A stretch of DNA of 27,563 nucleotides from an uncultured Oscillospiraceae bacterium. Lineage in GTDB: Bacteria; Bacillota_A; Clostridia; Oscillospirales; Oscillospiraceae. Made by a program: the position numbers and the translations under genes. Position 1 is the stretch's first letter, and each line of letters starts with the position of its first letter. The notes under the pieces were generated by a model. It had not been told where the DNA came from. It saw only the letters and a program-made list of their open reading frames with translations, and searched no databases. Below are positions 27,322 through 27,563 of this stretch, in pieces. The stretch spans positions 1 to 27,563 of the forward strand of contig CAAGIF010000079.1 of the NCBI GenBank assembly GCA_900769845.1. The letters are read 5' to 3'.

Positions 27322-27563
27322 TCAGGTATCCAGCAAATAATGAACAGAATGAACCGTTTTGCCCTTGCGGCAGTAAACCCGGGGTACCCGGCGGCTGATT
27401 CCGCAGACAAATTCATAGTTAAAGCTGTCTGCCGCCGCGGCGATCTGTTCCATGGTGATTTCTTCCTCCCCGCTGCGTCCCACCAGAACCACCCGGTCAT
27501 TCAGGCAAACATCGGGGATATCCGTCACATCAACCATCATCTGATCCATACAGATCCGGCCCA
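27322..27563 (-). CDS. alr: Alanine racemase, C-terminal part (5' end beyond window)
   Basis: The last 80 residues of a PLP-dependent alanine racemase, which makes D-alanine for peptidoglycan. The frame enters from the right edge as GRICMDQMMVDVTDIPDV, the conserved active-site region whose Met-Asp precedes the catalytic end of the C-terminal beta domain. It continues with DRVVLVGRSGEEEITMEQIAAAADSFNYEFVCGISRRVPRVY, all standard for Alr. The PLP lysine would be outside the window. An internal ATG within the motif is not the start. capA follows 20 nt downstream in the same direction. Confidence 0.93.
   Translation of the reverse strand, partial: GRICMDQMMVDVTDIPDVCLNDRVVLVGRSGEEEITMEQIAAAADSFNYEFVCGISRRVPRVYCRKGKTVHSVHYLLDT

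Overview
The window looks like a chromosomal segment of an uncultured, spore-forming, anaerobic Firmicute of class Clostridia, most likely order Oscillospirales. The evidence is GC-rich Firmicute-type genes with AGGAGG-like ribosome binding sites, sporulation genes (spoIVB, bofA), a DnaD/DnaI-type helicase-loading pair, an Rnf complex gene, PadR-DUF2812 and DUF975/DUF4234 membrane proteins. The placement is inference; no taxonomic marker gene is complete here.

Layout. 1-3129 (minus): a redox operon running off the left edge, with a repeat-containing lipoprotein, the flavin transferase ApbE and RnfC. 3187-3351: tRNA-Leu(UAA) with its promoter and terminator. 3387-6535 (minus): an operon of DnaD-like protein, DnaI-like helicase loader, HAD phosphatase and YfbR-type HD nucleotidase. 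6622-6860: a strongly structured noncoding stretch on the minus strand ending in a terminator, a candidate small RNA. 6869-9122: bofA, a helix-turn-helix regulator overlapping it tail to tail, and a DUF975 membrane protein. 9121-11253 (minus): an Fe-S cluster operon (cysteine desulfurase, IscU scaffold, Rrf2 repressor) whose promoter carries two equally spaced copies of one palindrome. 11264-11771: free methionine-(R)-sulfoxide reductase.

11873-15357 is the most unusual part. An intact spoIVB is followed by two further divergent copies of only its last ~120 bp, each beginning at the catalytic-serine codon and each preceded by the same ungapped 192-nt sequence. Small AT-rich genes lie between them. 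The layout fits serial insertion of small integrase-less elements into the 3' end of spoIVB, each bringing a replacement gene end and pushing the old one downstream.

15422-19445: TraX-like membrane protein, dGTPase-like HD protein, DUF2752, DUF4234 and a PadR-DUF2812 operon with a palindromic operator. 19507-20589: an AT-rich acyltransferase. 20793-23733 (minus): class I lysyl-tRNA synthetase fused to a C-terminal tRNA-binding domain, preceded by a SpoU-type rRNA methyltransferase. 23924-24727: MscS channel. 24809-25796: an AT-rich kinase-like gene with a possible leader peptide and RBS-sequestering hairpin. 25874-27563 (minus): CapA-like protein and the end of alanine racemase, which runs off the right edge.

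Functional links: SpoIVB and BofA act in the same forespore-to-mother-cell checkpoint controlling sigma-K. ApbE is expected to flavinylate Rnf subunits, and the neighbouring repeat lipoprotein is a plausible partner. The Rrf2 protein probably represses its own Fe-S operon. All promoters, terminators and operators were read by eye; protein identities rest on recognised family motifs, not on a database search.
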